This document shows positions 48,234 through 60,091 of a stretch of 64,000 nt of DNA, piece by piece (position 1 is the stretch's first letter; every line of letters begins with the position of its first letter). The position numbers and the translations under genes are program-made. The notes beneath the pieces were generated by a model. The model saw only the letters and a list, made by a program, of their open reading frames with translations, was not told where the DNA came from and did no database searches. The stretch is from Ctenosaura bakeri (lineage: Eukaryota; Chordata; Lepidosauria; Squamata; Iguanidae): the NCBI GenBank assembly GCA_948474755.1, contig CAOLHI010001040.1, positions 186,001-250,000 of the forward strand. Reading direction: 5' to 3'.

Positions 48234-48732
48234 TGTTGAGTTTTGGGACTTCCGGGTTTAATGGCGGACCGAACGGCTGTGTAGAGACTGACTCGGTCAA
48301 AACACAACCACCTAACGAGGCGTAATCAGCATGATAATTTTGTAAAAAGCCTTTAAATTTCTCCCCGGGTAAAGGGAATGGGGGTGGGGCTGAAGGGGAT
48401 GTTCATCTAGATCAGGATTTCTGTGTCGAAGGTTTGAAGACATCCAGGAGCCGAAGGGACACCACAACCTCGCTCGGTAGTCGCTTTTTTTGCGACGAAG
48501 GAACGCTAAAACTCTTTTTTAAAAGTAGAGTCAGTGAGTATTATAAGTTTCTTAAGATCGTTAAAACTTCTCCCCTGGTCTGATACATAAAGGATCCTAC
48601 TTTGAATGACTGTGTCCAGAGGATGAGAATAAAATTCTTTTTTATTTCTTTAGAAGCAACGGATGACAGTACGCGGAAGGGATACTTCTTAACTGGCTAA
48701 CTTTTTTTACTTCATTTCTTTTTTTTTTTCCT

Positions 48733-49137
48733 GTGAGGATTACAAATTCGACATAAAGATCGCTGGTTTTTTAAAATGGAGGTGGAGTGGACTTATAGAC
48801 TTTCTGGGGAGGATTACAAATTTAACATTAAGTTTTTAAAAAAATTTGGAGGACTTATAAACCTTTTCTCATTGGATTACAAAGTAATATGAAATTTCGG
48901 ATTTGTGAGAAGGAACTGGAGAGGACTGATAAACGTTGTTTTGTGGGGATTATAGACTTTATATAAAGACCTCTGTTTTTTTTTTTCTTTTTTGAGACGG
49001 AGTTGGAGTTGGAGTGGATTTATATACCTTTTTTTTTTTGTGAGGTGTACAAAACCAACATAAAGATATCTGATTTATTTCTTTTATTTTTTTTGAGACG
49101 GAGACAGAGTTTGAGTGGATTTAAAAATTTTCAAATG
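48733..49137 (+). repeat. Degenerate tandem units in L1 5' UTR
   Basis: About five units of 65-95 bases begin GAGGATTACAAA or a close variant (near 48736, 48811, 48873, 48947 and 49042). They continue through AACATAAAGAT and GGAGTGGACTTATA, with T-runs between. The arrangement recalls the promoter monomers of some mammalian L1s. Confidence 0.65.
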
Positions 49138-50232
49138 AGACTCGGGACATTTTAAAAGAAGAAGGGATATGTAAAAGTTTTGTGAAGGAAACAAGCTGTT
49201 TGTTTAAGGAACTAAGTTTTTCATATAAGAGGAGACATCGAGTAACTGGACTTAAAGTTTAAAGACCTAAAAGCAGTTGTTGAGGGATCGGTAGACTGGA
49301 AGACGGACTGAATAAGACAAAAATTTGGAGCTAAAAAAAAAAAGAGAGATGGAAGGATTTGAAGTGGACAGAAACGGGGGTTTAATGGCAACGCTAGCTG
49401 AGTCTTTATGGGAAGAGACGGCCGTCACCGATATCTTTAAGAATAAGCTCACAAATTTGTGTTTGAATTTAAAAGAGAGAAAGAGTGAAAGTTTGAGGCT
49501 TGGTAAAGTTTTTATATTGGGGTGGATAAGGGTTTAAAAGCAGACTCTACTCCATTTTTTTCCTTGTGGGTGGAAATTAATGATTCATGTAACGCTTTGG
49601 CTCTTAACTAGTTAATGAGACTTATACTTTGAAACTGTTTCGCTAGATTACAAATAAAAGGTCTGGACGGTAAGGGAGGGTGTGGGTGTGTGGGCTATGA
49701 GAACAGACCTTGAACATTTCTTAAGAGATTAAAAAGATCGAAGGTCAGTTGTTAAAGTGAAATAACCTTGTTCAAATATAAAAAAGGGGCTGAAAGAAAA
49801 ACGGTGTAATTGTGCTCTCTAGTGGCTTACATTTGTATTACATTATATTATATTTCTAGAACAATATTATTTTGCATTGAGTTAAAAAGCATTATGAGAA
49901 ATAGCTATAGTTAAATTGATTTTTTGAGAAATAATAGAGATTTTTTTTTCTTAAGTTATTTAAAGATAAGGATTTATTTGAAGATTTGTTTATAACTGAG
50001 TGGGATAGTAATCTTTTATTTTTTTTTTTATCTTTCCTTTCTTTACCTGCCTTCTTGACTTTTTTTTTTTCTCACTGTAAATTTTGATAATATAGATAAT
50101 TATTTGAGTTTATTATATAGGCAAATTTTTAAGACAAATATAAAATATAGATTCATTGGGTTTGTTTAATATAATAATATATATCAATATATAAAGCTTA
50201 GTCATTTTAATTATGGATTTAAATATTAAAAA

Positions 50233-51285
50233 ATGGCAACAAGGAAAAGGACTGCAGCATATACAAATCTCAGTTAGTGGTGGAAAGGAGACCCTCCATA
50301 GAACAACCTCTACAATTTCAAGTTCTGGACAGATGACAGGGATTGGAGAACAAATATTGGAAAACTAAAAATTTCAGAAAGGAGATGGGAAATTTTAAGA
50401 AAGAGATAAGACAGGAATTGAAAGACAAAAGAACCGAAATTAGAACAGTTTTGAAGAAAGAGATGGAAGGTATAAACAAGAAAATGGAGAAATAGAATAA
50501 AGATGTGAAGATAATGCAAACAGAAGTTAGACAGATGGAAAGCATATAAAAAAAGGAGAAGGGAGAAAAAAAAGATTGCTGAAGGATTTAACAGACATGA
50601 GAGAGAACTAGAACTTCAAGAACTAAGATATCGTGAGAGATGTTTACACTGAGGGGGTTTGGAAGAGAGAGCGGGAGAAAATATTTATGACAGGATTGTA
50701 GCAGATTTGGCTGCATATATAGATATATCAGAAGAGAGAATGGAGTCTGAAATTGATAAATTGTTCAGAATAACTCAAAAACGGCAAGAGAAAAGAAATG
50801 GCCCAGAGATATTTTGATTTGTTTTAAAAGAACAAAGATGAAGGAAAATTTTTTACAGAAGAATTTTCAAGAAAAATTGATTATTGAGGGGACAGAAATT
50901 AAAGTATTCAGAGATATCCCATTTCAAACATTGAAAGCAAGACGGGAATTTTAGAAATTTGACCGTTTACAAAAACATAACATAAGATATAAATGGGAAA
51001 GGACTGGTGGTCTATCATATACAAAAAATTAAAAGATTAGATGTTCAGCTCCAGAAGAGATGGAAGATGCCATCAGGAAGATTAGGAAGTCGATGGAGGG
51101 AAGGAGAAAGTACTCAAGCAGTAAACAAGGAGAAATGGGAGAAGATATAAGAGTCGAGAATAGAACAGATAGAAGATGAAGAACAGTCAGAACAAGACCA
51201 AGATAATGTGCAAGAACAGATAGAACACGAATTACAATTGCAACAAGAACAAGATCAAGGAAGACCAAAAAGAACAAGAAGATAA
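50233..51285 (+). pseudogene. L1 ORF1, broken
   Basis: L1 ORF1 encodes the RNA-binding chaperone of the L1 particle. The start reads MATRKRTAAYTNLS before a stop. A Lys/Glu-rich coiled-coil part follows (KKEIRQELKDKRTEIRTVLK, about 50390-50450). Then comes the RRM-like region with ENIYDRIVADLAAYIDISEE (about 50680-50740) and a C-terminal domain trace (HNIRYKWERTGGLSYT). It ends in an acidic, Gln-rich tail before TAA at 51283-51285. Expected length is about 350 residues. Several frameshifts and at least eight stops break it. Confidence 0.8.
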
Positions 51286-51374
51286 ATATAGAGCAAAAGA
51301 GTTCAGATACCGGAGAAGAAAGAACAGAAGACGAAGACTAGTAAGATAAGACTAAAATAATAAATAAAAGGACA

Positions 51375-54300
51375 ATGACAGTGAATTATATTTCCTGGGA
51401 AAGTTAAAGGACTCAATTCTAATTACAAATTAAGACAGGTCTTTCATATTTGAAAAACAGAAACTTGATATCGTTTTTTAAAAAAAGAAAATCAGACAAA
51501 AAGATATTAAATTTTTGAAAAACCCAAGATTGGGTAAATGTTATGTTTCGGCATATCAAAAGAAAAAAAAAGGTGTGGAATATATGTCAATATAAATTCC
51601 CCCCGGGGGAAAATTTCAAGATAAAAACGGTCATTATCTTGGGGTACAAGTTCAACTTCCCAGGAGAATTATACTATTGGTTGGAATATATGCGCCATTG
51701 CAAAACAAAGGCAGTTTTTATGAGAAGCTGCAAGAAGAGATGAATAAATACATTATGGAGAAGAATCAGGCAGATGTTTTAGTGATGGGAGACCTGAATG
51801 GTGTGATAGACCCAATTAAAGACAGGACACTTAATCAAAAAGGCAAAAGAGGAAAAGGTAAACTACCCTGTTTTTAAATTTAAAGATTCTTTCTCTTTTA
51901 TAGACATTTGGCGGAATTTACATGATAAAGGTGGATTTACCTTCTACTCTGATGATATTTTAAACCCTGTCCAGAATAGACATGATTCTAACCTCGAAAA
52001 CGTTACAGTTGGCAGCAAAAATATGGAAATTGACCCAGGTTTTCTCAGATCATAATCCGTTAAAGCTTTAATAAGAATGAATGGTAACAAATAGAAGCTG
52101 GGGATTAAATGATCAACTTTTAACAAATGAGTTTTTTTGAAAAAAGCCAAGGAAGAATTAAAATATTACTTTAAAGAAAATGACAATGAGGAAATAATGA
52201 GTAAAACGGTCTGGGGGGCTGGAAAAACGGTAATGCGTGGTCTCTTTTTGAAGTGGAACAAAGAATGGAGGAAAAAAAGGAGGAAAAGATAAAAGAATTG
52301 GAACTAAGGTTGAAAACGCTACAAAAAATTTAAAAAATCCAATGAAAAATGGAGAAAAAGTTTTTAAAAAAACTCAATTGGAAATACAGAGTCAGAATAT
52401 GGATGACATGGAAAAGAAATTAAGAATATTAAAGCCAAATTTGAAAATGCGAATAAACCCGGGAAGTGGATGATATTTAAACTGAGGAAGAGAAGAGAAA
52501 GAAACTTAATCCTACAAGTAAGACCGAAAAAGGTACGATTAAGATAGAGAATTATAATGAAATTTCCAAAATATTACAAAAATTTATATTGGATGGGTCA
52601 GAAAAGTAACCTAGAGAAGAAGATACAAGATTTTCTGGAAAAAAAAGATATTGTAAAGCTTTCTAAGACAAGACCAACCTTAATGCGAATATTTCTTGTA
52701 TGGAGGTGACAGAAGCTATAAAGAGAATAAAAATTGGGGGAAAGGGCCCGGCCCCGATGGATTTTAGGGTTGTATTATAAGGTCTTTCAGGATGTCCTTT
52801 CTGAACCAATGCGGAAGATGTTTAATGAAATCAAGATTAAAGGGAAACCTGATTCCTGGAAGCAAGCAAATATAACCCTATACTCAAGGAAGGGAAAGAT
52901 TCAATGGAACCATCTAATTACAGACCAATTTCGCTTCTAAATATAATTACAAGATATTTGCCAATATAATCACTAGAACTCAAAAGAATTTTACAGAAAA
53001 TAATTCATAAGATCAGAGGGTTCTTACTGAAAAGATATCTAAAATAATACAAGAACTCTGATCAACATCTTAGAGTTCTATGAGAAACACAATGAAAGGA
53101 AAAGTGCCTTGATTTTTGTAATGCCGAAAAGGCTTTCGACAATGTTAATCATAAATTTATTTTGGCCTCCTAAGAAAATGAATTGCGGTGATAACTTCCT
53201 AATTGGATCAGATCAATATATAGATTGTCAAGCTCAATTACTGATAAACGGTGAGAAGAGCGACTCAATAGAGATAAATAGAGGAAGATAAAATCAGAGG
53301 AATTGATAAAAGGCACTAAAATTAAAGGAGATGAGACCAAATTGAAAGCATATGCAGATGATCTTGTTATATTTATTGAAGATCCTGAGATTGGGATTAA
53401 GAAGATGTTGGAAGTATGCAGGAATTTGGTGAATTAGCTGGCTTTAAAATTAACACTGAGAAAACAAAGATCTTGACTAAAAATATGAGGAAAGAAGAAA
53501 TAATAAAGAGAGTCACTTACAGGATTTAAAGCTGAAAAAAAGATTAAATACTTTGGGGAAATTTACATTACAAAACAAAATAACAAACTTTTTGAAAATA
53601 ACTATGTTAAAAAATGGAATGAGATAAAAAAAGATCTTCAGATTGGGGAAATTAAAATTATCGCTATTAGGAAGAATTCAGCATTTAAAATGATGGTGCT
53701 ACCTAAGATGAACTACCTGTTTCAAAATTTGCCTATTATAATGAATTAGAAGTGTTTCGCAGAATGGAAGAAAGACATAACTTCCTTTATATGGGGAAAA
53801 CAAAAAACCAAGGATTAAATGGAGAATTCTAATTGACAGTAAAGAAAAGGAGGATTTGGGTTTTCCCCAAAATGAAATCATATTACATGGCTAATGGGAT
53901 GACCTGGATGGGGTTGGCTGACTTTTAAAAATGATAGATTGCTAAATTTGGAGGGAAGTGATCTACGATTCGGCTGGCATGCATATTTATGGTACCAAAA
54001 AACAAAAATTGATAAGACTTTTTTTAACTATTATATTAGAAATCATTGTATGAAATTTGGAGAGCCTGGAAAAATAAATATATACGAAAAACCCTTTGGG
54101 GGGATCCCCCCCAAAAAGCTTTTAAGGAAATGGACAGTTTAAGGCCAAAGTGGTTAAGATATGGAGATTTGATCATTAAAGATAATGGCGGTAACGTTCA
54201 GAACGGGGAAAAGCTAGAACAAGAAGGATGAGTATGTCAATGGTTTCCCTATGACAATTGAAAGAAAAAGGAAAAAATTTATTTAAAGCTTGAAGGTATA

Positions 54301-54939
54301 GAAATCACAACACAATTAAATGGATGGGAAAAAATTGATTTTCAAAAAAGACCATTTGACATCCCATCTATATAGATTGATATTAGCTCGTGGACTTGGG
54401 GGGAGACTGTGAAAGAATCAATGATTTGTGGGGTCAGAAATTTTGGGCATCAAATAGAATTGGCAAATTGGGAAAGAAGCTGGAGATTGACAGAGAAATT
54501 TACATTGGCACAAAATTTAAAGGAGAATTATTTAAAATGCTGTACAGATGGTACCTTGACCCTCTTAAATTAAAAAGATTATTATTGAAAGGGGAAAAGC
54601 TTGTTGGAAATGTAAGCAAGCTGATGGATCCCTTCCCTATGTGGTGGTCATGCCCCGGGGGCAATAAAATTTTGGAAAAAAATAAAAAACTTCATTTTAT
54701 TACAAAAAATTTCCATTGAGCAAATTGTTTTACTGAATATGACTCATCAAATTAATAAAGAGAATAAGCAATATGAAATAGCGATATTTTACATGATTAC
54801 GGCTGCTAGGATTCTATGGGCACAATATTGGAAGAGATCTGAAAGTCCATCTATAGAGGAGTGGCTAGATAAAATAAGGATTATGTCTTATTGGAAGAAT
54901 TATCTTAGAATGAGTAACGATTCAAAGAAAAAAGAATGA
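51375..54939 (+). pseudogene. L1 ORF2 endonuclease-reverse transcriptase, broken
   Basis: ORF2 nicks the target and reverse transcribes L1 RNA. The endonuclease start MTVNYISW is at 51375. IYAPLQNKGSFYEKL and VMGDLNGVIDPIKDR lie at about 51680-51830, and the catalytic SDH (FSDHNPL) at about 52040. In the reverse transcriptase, GPGPDG lies at about 52745 and FDNVNHKF at about 53135. The catalytic YADD is intact at 53351-53362. A zinc-knuckle-like CWKC begins at 54602. The frame ends at 54937-54939. Stops and frameshifts are frequent throughout. Overall length, about 1,190 codons, is near normal for L1. Confidence 0.9.
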
Positions 54940-55294
54940 CAAACTTGAGTTTGATTAAGAGGTATATTGAAACAAGTATTTAAAGTTATGGTTATAATAT
55001 TTGTAGAAACCTTTAAAGAGATTTGATAAAAAAAAAAAACTGACAATTAAATCAGATGATATATCTGAAAAAGGTGCCAGTCAACATTTCTCAGTATGAT
55101 TTAAGTGATCACAGATTAATAAAAGTAGAATTGATCATATCTCGGGAGAGGGGAAGTATTATAAGAAACGTTTTTAATTTTTGGGAAATAAGCAATGTTT
55201 TAAATGTTATAAATGATCTTTTAAAAATGAGGCAATTATACTTTGTAATCTTTTTTACTTTTATAAAAAAAAGTAAAAAAAAATGTTGAGTTTT

Positions 55295-55729
55295 AATAAA
55301 CTTCAGGTAGAGAAAAAATCTTAACCCAAATGCAAAAACAGTTCAGCACTTTATTCATAAAAACACCTTGCTTGGTAGTGTTTTGCTAGAATGAAATTTG
55401 GGGGGGGGGGGCTTTGGAGGGAAATTGATAGCAGATTTATTTTAAAAGGTAAATTCATGTTGGAAAATAAGAGCATAAGAAGCTGCTTTGTACTGAGTGA
55501 GAGCATTGATAAATCTACCCCAGTATTGCCAACTCTGACTGGCAGAGACTTCCCAGGGTTTCAGGCATGATTCTTTCCCAGATTTTGTGGAGGCCCCTGG
55601 TGTCTGTTTTTCAGCCAGGTATTAACTGGAACCAACCCTATTTTCCTTCAAAATTTGGGTGTATTTGGAGCAGTATGGCAGGTGTTGCGTTTTTGTACTT
55701 TTCTTAGTTATGCATATGCAAATGATAAT
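55295..55729. other. No gene recognised
   Basis: Continuation of the L1 target region, with a G-run at 55401-55412. Confidence 0.4.
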
Positions 55730-55734
55730 TAATA

Positions 55735-55786
<52 letters not shown>
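55730..55786. repeat. AAT microsatellite (L2 tail)
   Basis: (AAT)n of about 18 units at the 3' end of the minus-strand L2 next to it. Confidence 0.95.
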
Positions 55787-56347
55787 TACTTATTTGCATC
55801 CCGCCTCTCCACATGGATCGAGGTGGCGAACAGGATTAAATACAATATTCATTAAAATACATTAAAAGACATTAAAAACATACCCAGTCCTCCCCACCCA
55901 CCAACCCAGCTAAAACCAACCCCCTAAAACACATGACAATTAACAATTAATTAACTATTAAAAGAACAGCAGGACAATTGGTGGGAGGCAGTGGAAGTAC
56001 TAGTCTTGGAAGGCCTGTTGGAAGAGATCAGTCTTGACTGCTTTTTTAAAGCTGTCAAGACTGGTAATATGCCGGGTCTCCTCCAGCAGGCCATTCCATA
56101 GCTTGGGAGCAATAGAAGAAAAGGTCTTCTGGGTAACCGCAGCCAACCTAGTTCTGACTGGCTGAAGTAAGTTCTTCCCAGAGGACCTTAATGTGCGGGG
56201 TGGATTATATGGGAGAAGGCGATCCACAAGCCGGCCCCAAGCCATAAAGGGCTTTAAAGGTAATAACCAACACCTTGTACTGTGCCCGGAAACTAATAGG
56301 CAGCCAATGTAACAACTTCAGAATTGGTGTAAGGGATCTTGTAGTAC
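55787..56347 (-). pseudogene. L2-type LINE 3' end with C-terminal ORF
   Basis: On the minus strand an open frame of 81 codons (56003-56245) encodes the C-terminal tail of L2/CR1-group proteins, including SSIAPKLWNGLLEETRHI and DSFKKAVKTDLFQQAF. The 3' UTR follows and ends in TCCATGTGGAGAGGCGGGA plus the ATT tail. It is 5'-truncated, with the reverse transcriptase core missing. It is fairly young, since the frame is still open. Confidence 0.85.
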
Positions 56348-56399
56348 GTTTGAGACAGAGAGAAAGAAATTGGTAGCAAAATGTTTCATAGAGTTAAGC

Positions 56400-56590
56400 T
56401 TCATCAGATGCATGACGTAAAGTGCCTAGGAACAGACCTCTGTATCTGTGAATGAGCTTGCTGTATGTGTGAATACCAGTAGAAACACGAAACTTGTGGG
56501 TGAAAGCTTATGCTACCTACTTCTTTCTCTCAATTAGTCTCAAAGGTGCTTCAAGATCCCTTTCCATACTGAAAATTAGCAGAACCAGGT
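56400..56590 (+). repeat. Amniote interspersed repeat, unclassified
   Basis: TTCATCAGATGCATG, GTGAAAGCTTATGCTA and TTAGTCTCAAAGGTGCTTCA recall a repeat widespread in reptiles (gatgaagtgagc...gaaagcttatgct...ttagtctctaaggtgcc). I am unsure of its class; a DNA transposon is likely. Confidence 0.5.
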
Positions 56591-57320
56591 CTTTGAATTC
56601 TACCACCTTAGTTATGAGACAGCTGAAGTATATGCATGCCTTGTTTTTGAAAGTATGCTATCTTTAATGGTCTGCTAGACTGCAGCCTCCTTACTTCCCA
56701 TTGATCAATTAGAGTCTGATAGATGTTATTAGCTAACTCTTCCAACGGAGCTTTTTCAAAGCAGGAAGTCATGAAGATTTGCCGAGCAATGCAGAAAGGC
56801 TGGGCTGGGATACACAGTGTCCTCAGTCACCCAGCAACAGTAAGGTATGTTCAAAAATATCATCAAGGGAAATTCAAAAGAAATTCTAAGGTGATCTGAG
56901 AATGAAAGAGAAAAGTGGAAGCCTTCTTCATAAGGGAAGAAAACTTTCTAGGATGCATCCATACTTAGGCATGTTCAGTCAGGCTAGAGGAAGTAGGTCT
57001 TGCCTCTCATAGGAGCCGCTCCACCCTCTGAAAATGCTACATAAAGACTCAGGGTGGCCTGCCAAATAGTAGAAGTTCAAGGGCTTGTGGGGGGGGGGCA
57101 ATAGAGGAACTCACCTGTCCACCCTCCTAAAAAAATTGGTCAGAAAGATTTCTGTAAGTGGGTCCCTTCTGCCAGTATGAGGCAGGATCAAGATCAGACC
57201 CAGATGTCAGCATATTGTCTTAACTTGCACAGAATCCAGGTTGAAAAGGCCTGTCTGGCACATAGAGAATGAACAGTGTACCATGGTGCCCCAGTTATTT
57301 TGGGAGCTGTAGACCACAAC
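56591..57320. other. No gene recognised
   Basis: Unique-looking sequence with a G-run at 57090. A short frame begins at 57269 and runs into the MITE. Confidence 0.4.
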
Positions 57321-57323
57321 TAA

Positions 57324-57743
57324 GGCCCTTTCCACAACTCACCTTTTTGCAGAGCTCGGGTGCGGGGATCGCACGAGCAATCTCTTGCGAGAAGCTCTCG
57401 CATCCCGGTTCCTTCAGCTCTGCAGCTGCTGCCTGCTCATGTGAGAGCCTCTCCTCTTCCTTCTGCAGTGCAGCCTGGGATTTTCCCAGGCTGTGCTGGG
57501 GCAGGAAGTGCGAGCAGTATGGCTCCAGAGCTCCGCACACACAGCAAGTGCACATGAGGCATCAGAGCGATGGGCGATCGCACACCATTTTCAGCTCAAA
57601 GCTAAAAATGAAATAGTGCGCGATCGGCACCTGCCAGGCCCTGGAGCATCATGTGATTGTGAGTGCATCATGTGGACTGCTCCTCGCAGTCGCATGACAC
57701 TGCAGGGGCCCTTTCGCGTGGCAAATGCCATGTGAAAAGGGCC
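57324..57743 (+). mobile_element. MITE family A, best copy with duplication
   Basis: Ends GGCCCTTTCCAC and GTGAAAAGGGCC bound 420 GC-rich bases. TAA flanks both sides (57321-57323 and 57744-57746), as PIF/Harbinger transposons leave. It contains short internal palindromes (CTTGCGAGAAGCTCTCGCA; CCTGGGATTTTCCCAGG). It is non-coding; the open frames in it are by-products of composition. Confidence 0.85.
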
Positions 57744-57889
57744 TAAGTTTTCCAATCAGAAAATAGATGTGATACTAATCTGAACTCACAGGTAGATCAT
57801 TCATTGCAAAACACTCTTATTCTTCTTTCCCACTCTTCTATTTCCTCTTTTCATGTTTACTCTCATTCTACTTCTCCAGCTTTCCCGTC

Positions 57890-58256
57890 TGGTTCCATTT
57901 ATCTCTCCTTCAAAGTTGTTCTAGACTAGAAACTGGACAATCTTTTCTGATCCCAGACTGTAGAACTCCCTTCCATGGGAGGTTTGGTTGGCCTCCTGTC
58001 TGCTTTCTCTCTGCTGATAAAGACTTTACTATTTAGGCAGGACTTTGTTTAACTCATGTGCTGTGCTTTTTATCTTTTTAATTATGTTTTAGACATATTT
58101 TAAACTGTTTTAACTTTACATTTTAACAGAATTGCTAATTTAATTGTTTTTTAAAACTTTCATATAATAAGGCTTCAGATCTAATTCTTTTAAATTTATT
58201 GTAAGCTGCCTTGAGAGAAGGCAGGATATTAAGTAAGAAAATAAATAAATAATAAA
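57890..58256 (+). mobile_element. L2-type LINE 3' fragment
   Basis: A decayed C-terminal trace (a NSLPWEV-like piece near 57970) is followed by a T-rich 3' UTR, then TTGTAAGCTGCCTTGAGAGA and GGCAGGATATTAAG with an AATAAATAAATA tail. This is the usual L2 genome end. Confidence 0.75.
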
Positions 58257-58684
58257 ATCCTCTTAATGGCCAGAGAAGCCAACCTTTCCTCCCTCCCTTG
58301 TCTATCAACTTTCTACAGCAGGGATGCTCTCACTGTACCAGGTGAGCCTATTATGCTTCCCCCCTTCAGAACAGGTAAAACAAATGATACTTGCCTACGT
58401 ATAAACATAAACCTGGACCTATAAGACCTTGGTATAATAATAAATTGCATGACATTTAAGATACAGATATGTTAGTAACAAAAGCTTAGGTTTCTGTTGC
58501 TGGGTTTCAATTGATTTTGAATGTCATCTTTAGTTCTGCTTTGTAGTCATGGCTTTAGCTTATAAGGATTAGAATTTAGAGTCTCAGATTCTACACACTG
58601 TTGGCAATAATCCCACAATAGTATCTCCAGGAAGTTTCAGGCTCAAACTAAATGCTTCATGTAACTCAGTAATGCTATCTTCTG

Positions 58685-58738
<54 letters not shown>

Positions 58739-58740
58739 TA

Positions 58741-58792
<52 letters not shown>

Positions 58793-58903
58793 TTTAACCC
58801 AACATTGTCTGTCACATTTTTGAGGGAACTTATTCTCTGAGTGGAACCAGGAGGGGCATTTATCCTTTCCTCCCTACAGCTCCCTGTGAAACATCAACAC
58901 TGA
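58257..58903. other. No gene; long ATT tract
   Basis: Mostly unique sequence around the ATT microsatellite. Confidence 0.5.
58686..58791. repeat. ATT microsatellite, 106 bp
   Basis: (ATT)n of about 35 units with an ACT and a TAT interruption near 58735. Confidence 0.95.
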
Positions 58904-59305
58904 GACCCTTTCTGCAGCACTCTCCCATTCCACAATAGGGATGGGAGAAGGACAGGACCATGACCACATTTCTGCATGATGTCATTATAGTTCCATCCTT
59001 CTCCCATCACCAGGTGGTACAATCATGAATTAAATCATTGACAGGTTTTCCCCCTCAATGACCACGATCACGCTACCATCCTGGACATCCTGGCCTATGG
59101 CAGCTGCAGAAGCTCAATGTCTGTGCTTTCTGCCCCAGCACAGCCCAGCTGCACCGTGGAAGGAAGAGGTGTGGCCATTGTGCTTCCTTCACCATGGAAC
59201 CACCAATATGGAGAGCAGCACTCCTGTCATGCTCCTCTCCCAGCAGAGCCAACGCTGGGATCCCCACCAGACATCTATGTGAAAAGCTAGGGTGCAGAAA
59301 GGGCC
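58904..59305 (-). mobile_element. MITE family A, diverged copy
   Basis: Ends GACCCTTTCTGCA and TGCAGAAAGGGCC bound 402 bases. The interior shares TTTCTGCCCCAGCACAGCC with the partial copy at 1-224. ACACT occurs on both flanks near the ends, but the duplication is not exact. Confidence 0.75.
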
Positions 59306-59625
59306 ACACTCTAGATTGCTGGGACTCCTAAAACCACATCTGGCGCATGCAGGTTTTAAGGCGGTACAGAGGGCTACAGAGCAGGATAAGTTGGAGTGGG
59401 AAACCCCTGGAACAAACAAGATGAGTGCTTACATGACATTGGATTTGGACCTGAGCATATATGAAGCATTTGCATACTGTCTAGCTGTTCCAAATTGGTA
59501 GGGACAGTTACAATTTAATCCTCTGTTATCACACTTTTAAAAGTTGTTTTTAAATGTTCCAGTTTCTCTCTACTCTTCCCATATTCCCCCTTTGTTCCCA
59601 GCTTACTTCAGTTCTTGCAAACTGA
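59306..59625. other. No gene recognised
   Basis: Short unique-looking spacer between two MITEs. Confidence 0.45.
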
Positions 59626-60091
59626 GACCATTTCCGTACTGGGAATTTAAAATGGTGCAGGGAGACCTCCGATGGAGGTCTTCCGCACCATAGAGTGGAC
59701 TGGGGTGGACTACTTTCTGTAGATCCACAGCTCAGTCTGGTTCTGCACAACCAGAACTGGTCGCACAGTGTGGTTTTTAAAAACCTCTTTTTTGAGGTTT
59801 TTAAAAAGCATGGAGAGAGCAAAGCCGTGTAGCTCTGTCACCCGGCTCCAGAGCAGATTTGCAGGCGCACGAAAGTGCGTGCCTGCAGATCTTCCAGGGG
59901 CGGGCTTTCGGCTGGCAAGCTTCTCCGGTTGGTGGAGATCCTTCACCAACCAGAAGCTGCCATTTGGGACGCCAGAGGACTGCGGAGCAGTGAACTCGCG
60001 CTGCTCCTCATGGCAACAGACTCAGCCGGCCGGAAAACAAAGCCCGTAAGCTCCGTTTCCGGGCATTCCCCCCCTACATGCGGAAAGGGCC
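59626..60091 (+). mobile_element. MITE family B copy
   Basis: Ends GACCATTTCCGTAC and GCGGAAAGGGCC bound 466 GC-rich bases collinear with 28144-28578. It contains an exact 14-bp-arm hairpin (59774-59807) and a second imperfect one near 59921-59950. No coding capacity. Confidence 0.8.

Larger units (their letters stand above)
48245..55283 (+). mobile_element. Full-length L1 LINE, inactive
   Basis: A 7,039-bp element bounded by an exact 11-bp duplication TGTTGAGTTTT (48234-48244 and 55284-55294). It begins GGGACTTCCGGGTTTAATGG, as lizard L1s do, and ends in an A-rich tail. Order: 5' UTR (48245-50232), ORF1 relic (50233-51285), ORF2 relic (51375-54939), 3' UTR. Both ORFs carry many stops and shifts, so it cannot move itself. 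Integration next to a T-run fits L1 endonuclease preference. Confidence 0.9.

Noticed and set aside
58686..58791. A CRISPR-like or structured repeat array
   Set aside because: It is a simple ATT microsatellite without spacers; the other tandem tracts (9140, 18376, 44879, 55730) are likewise simple repeats.
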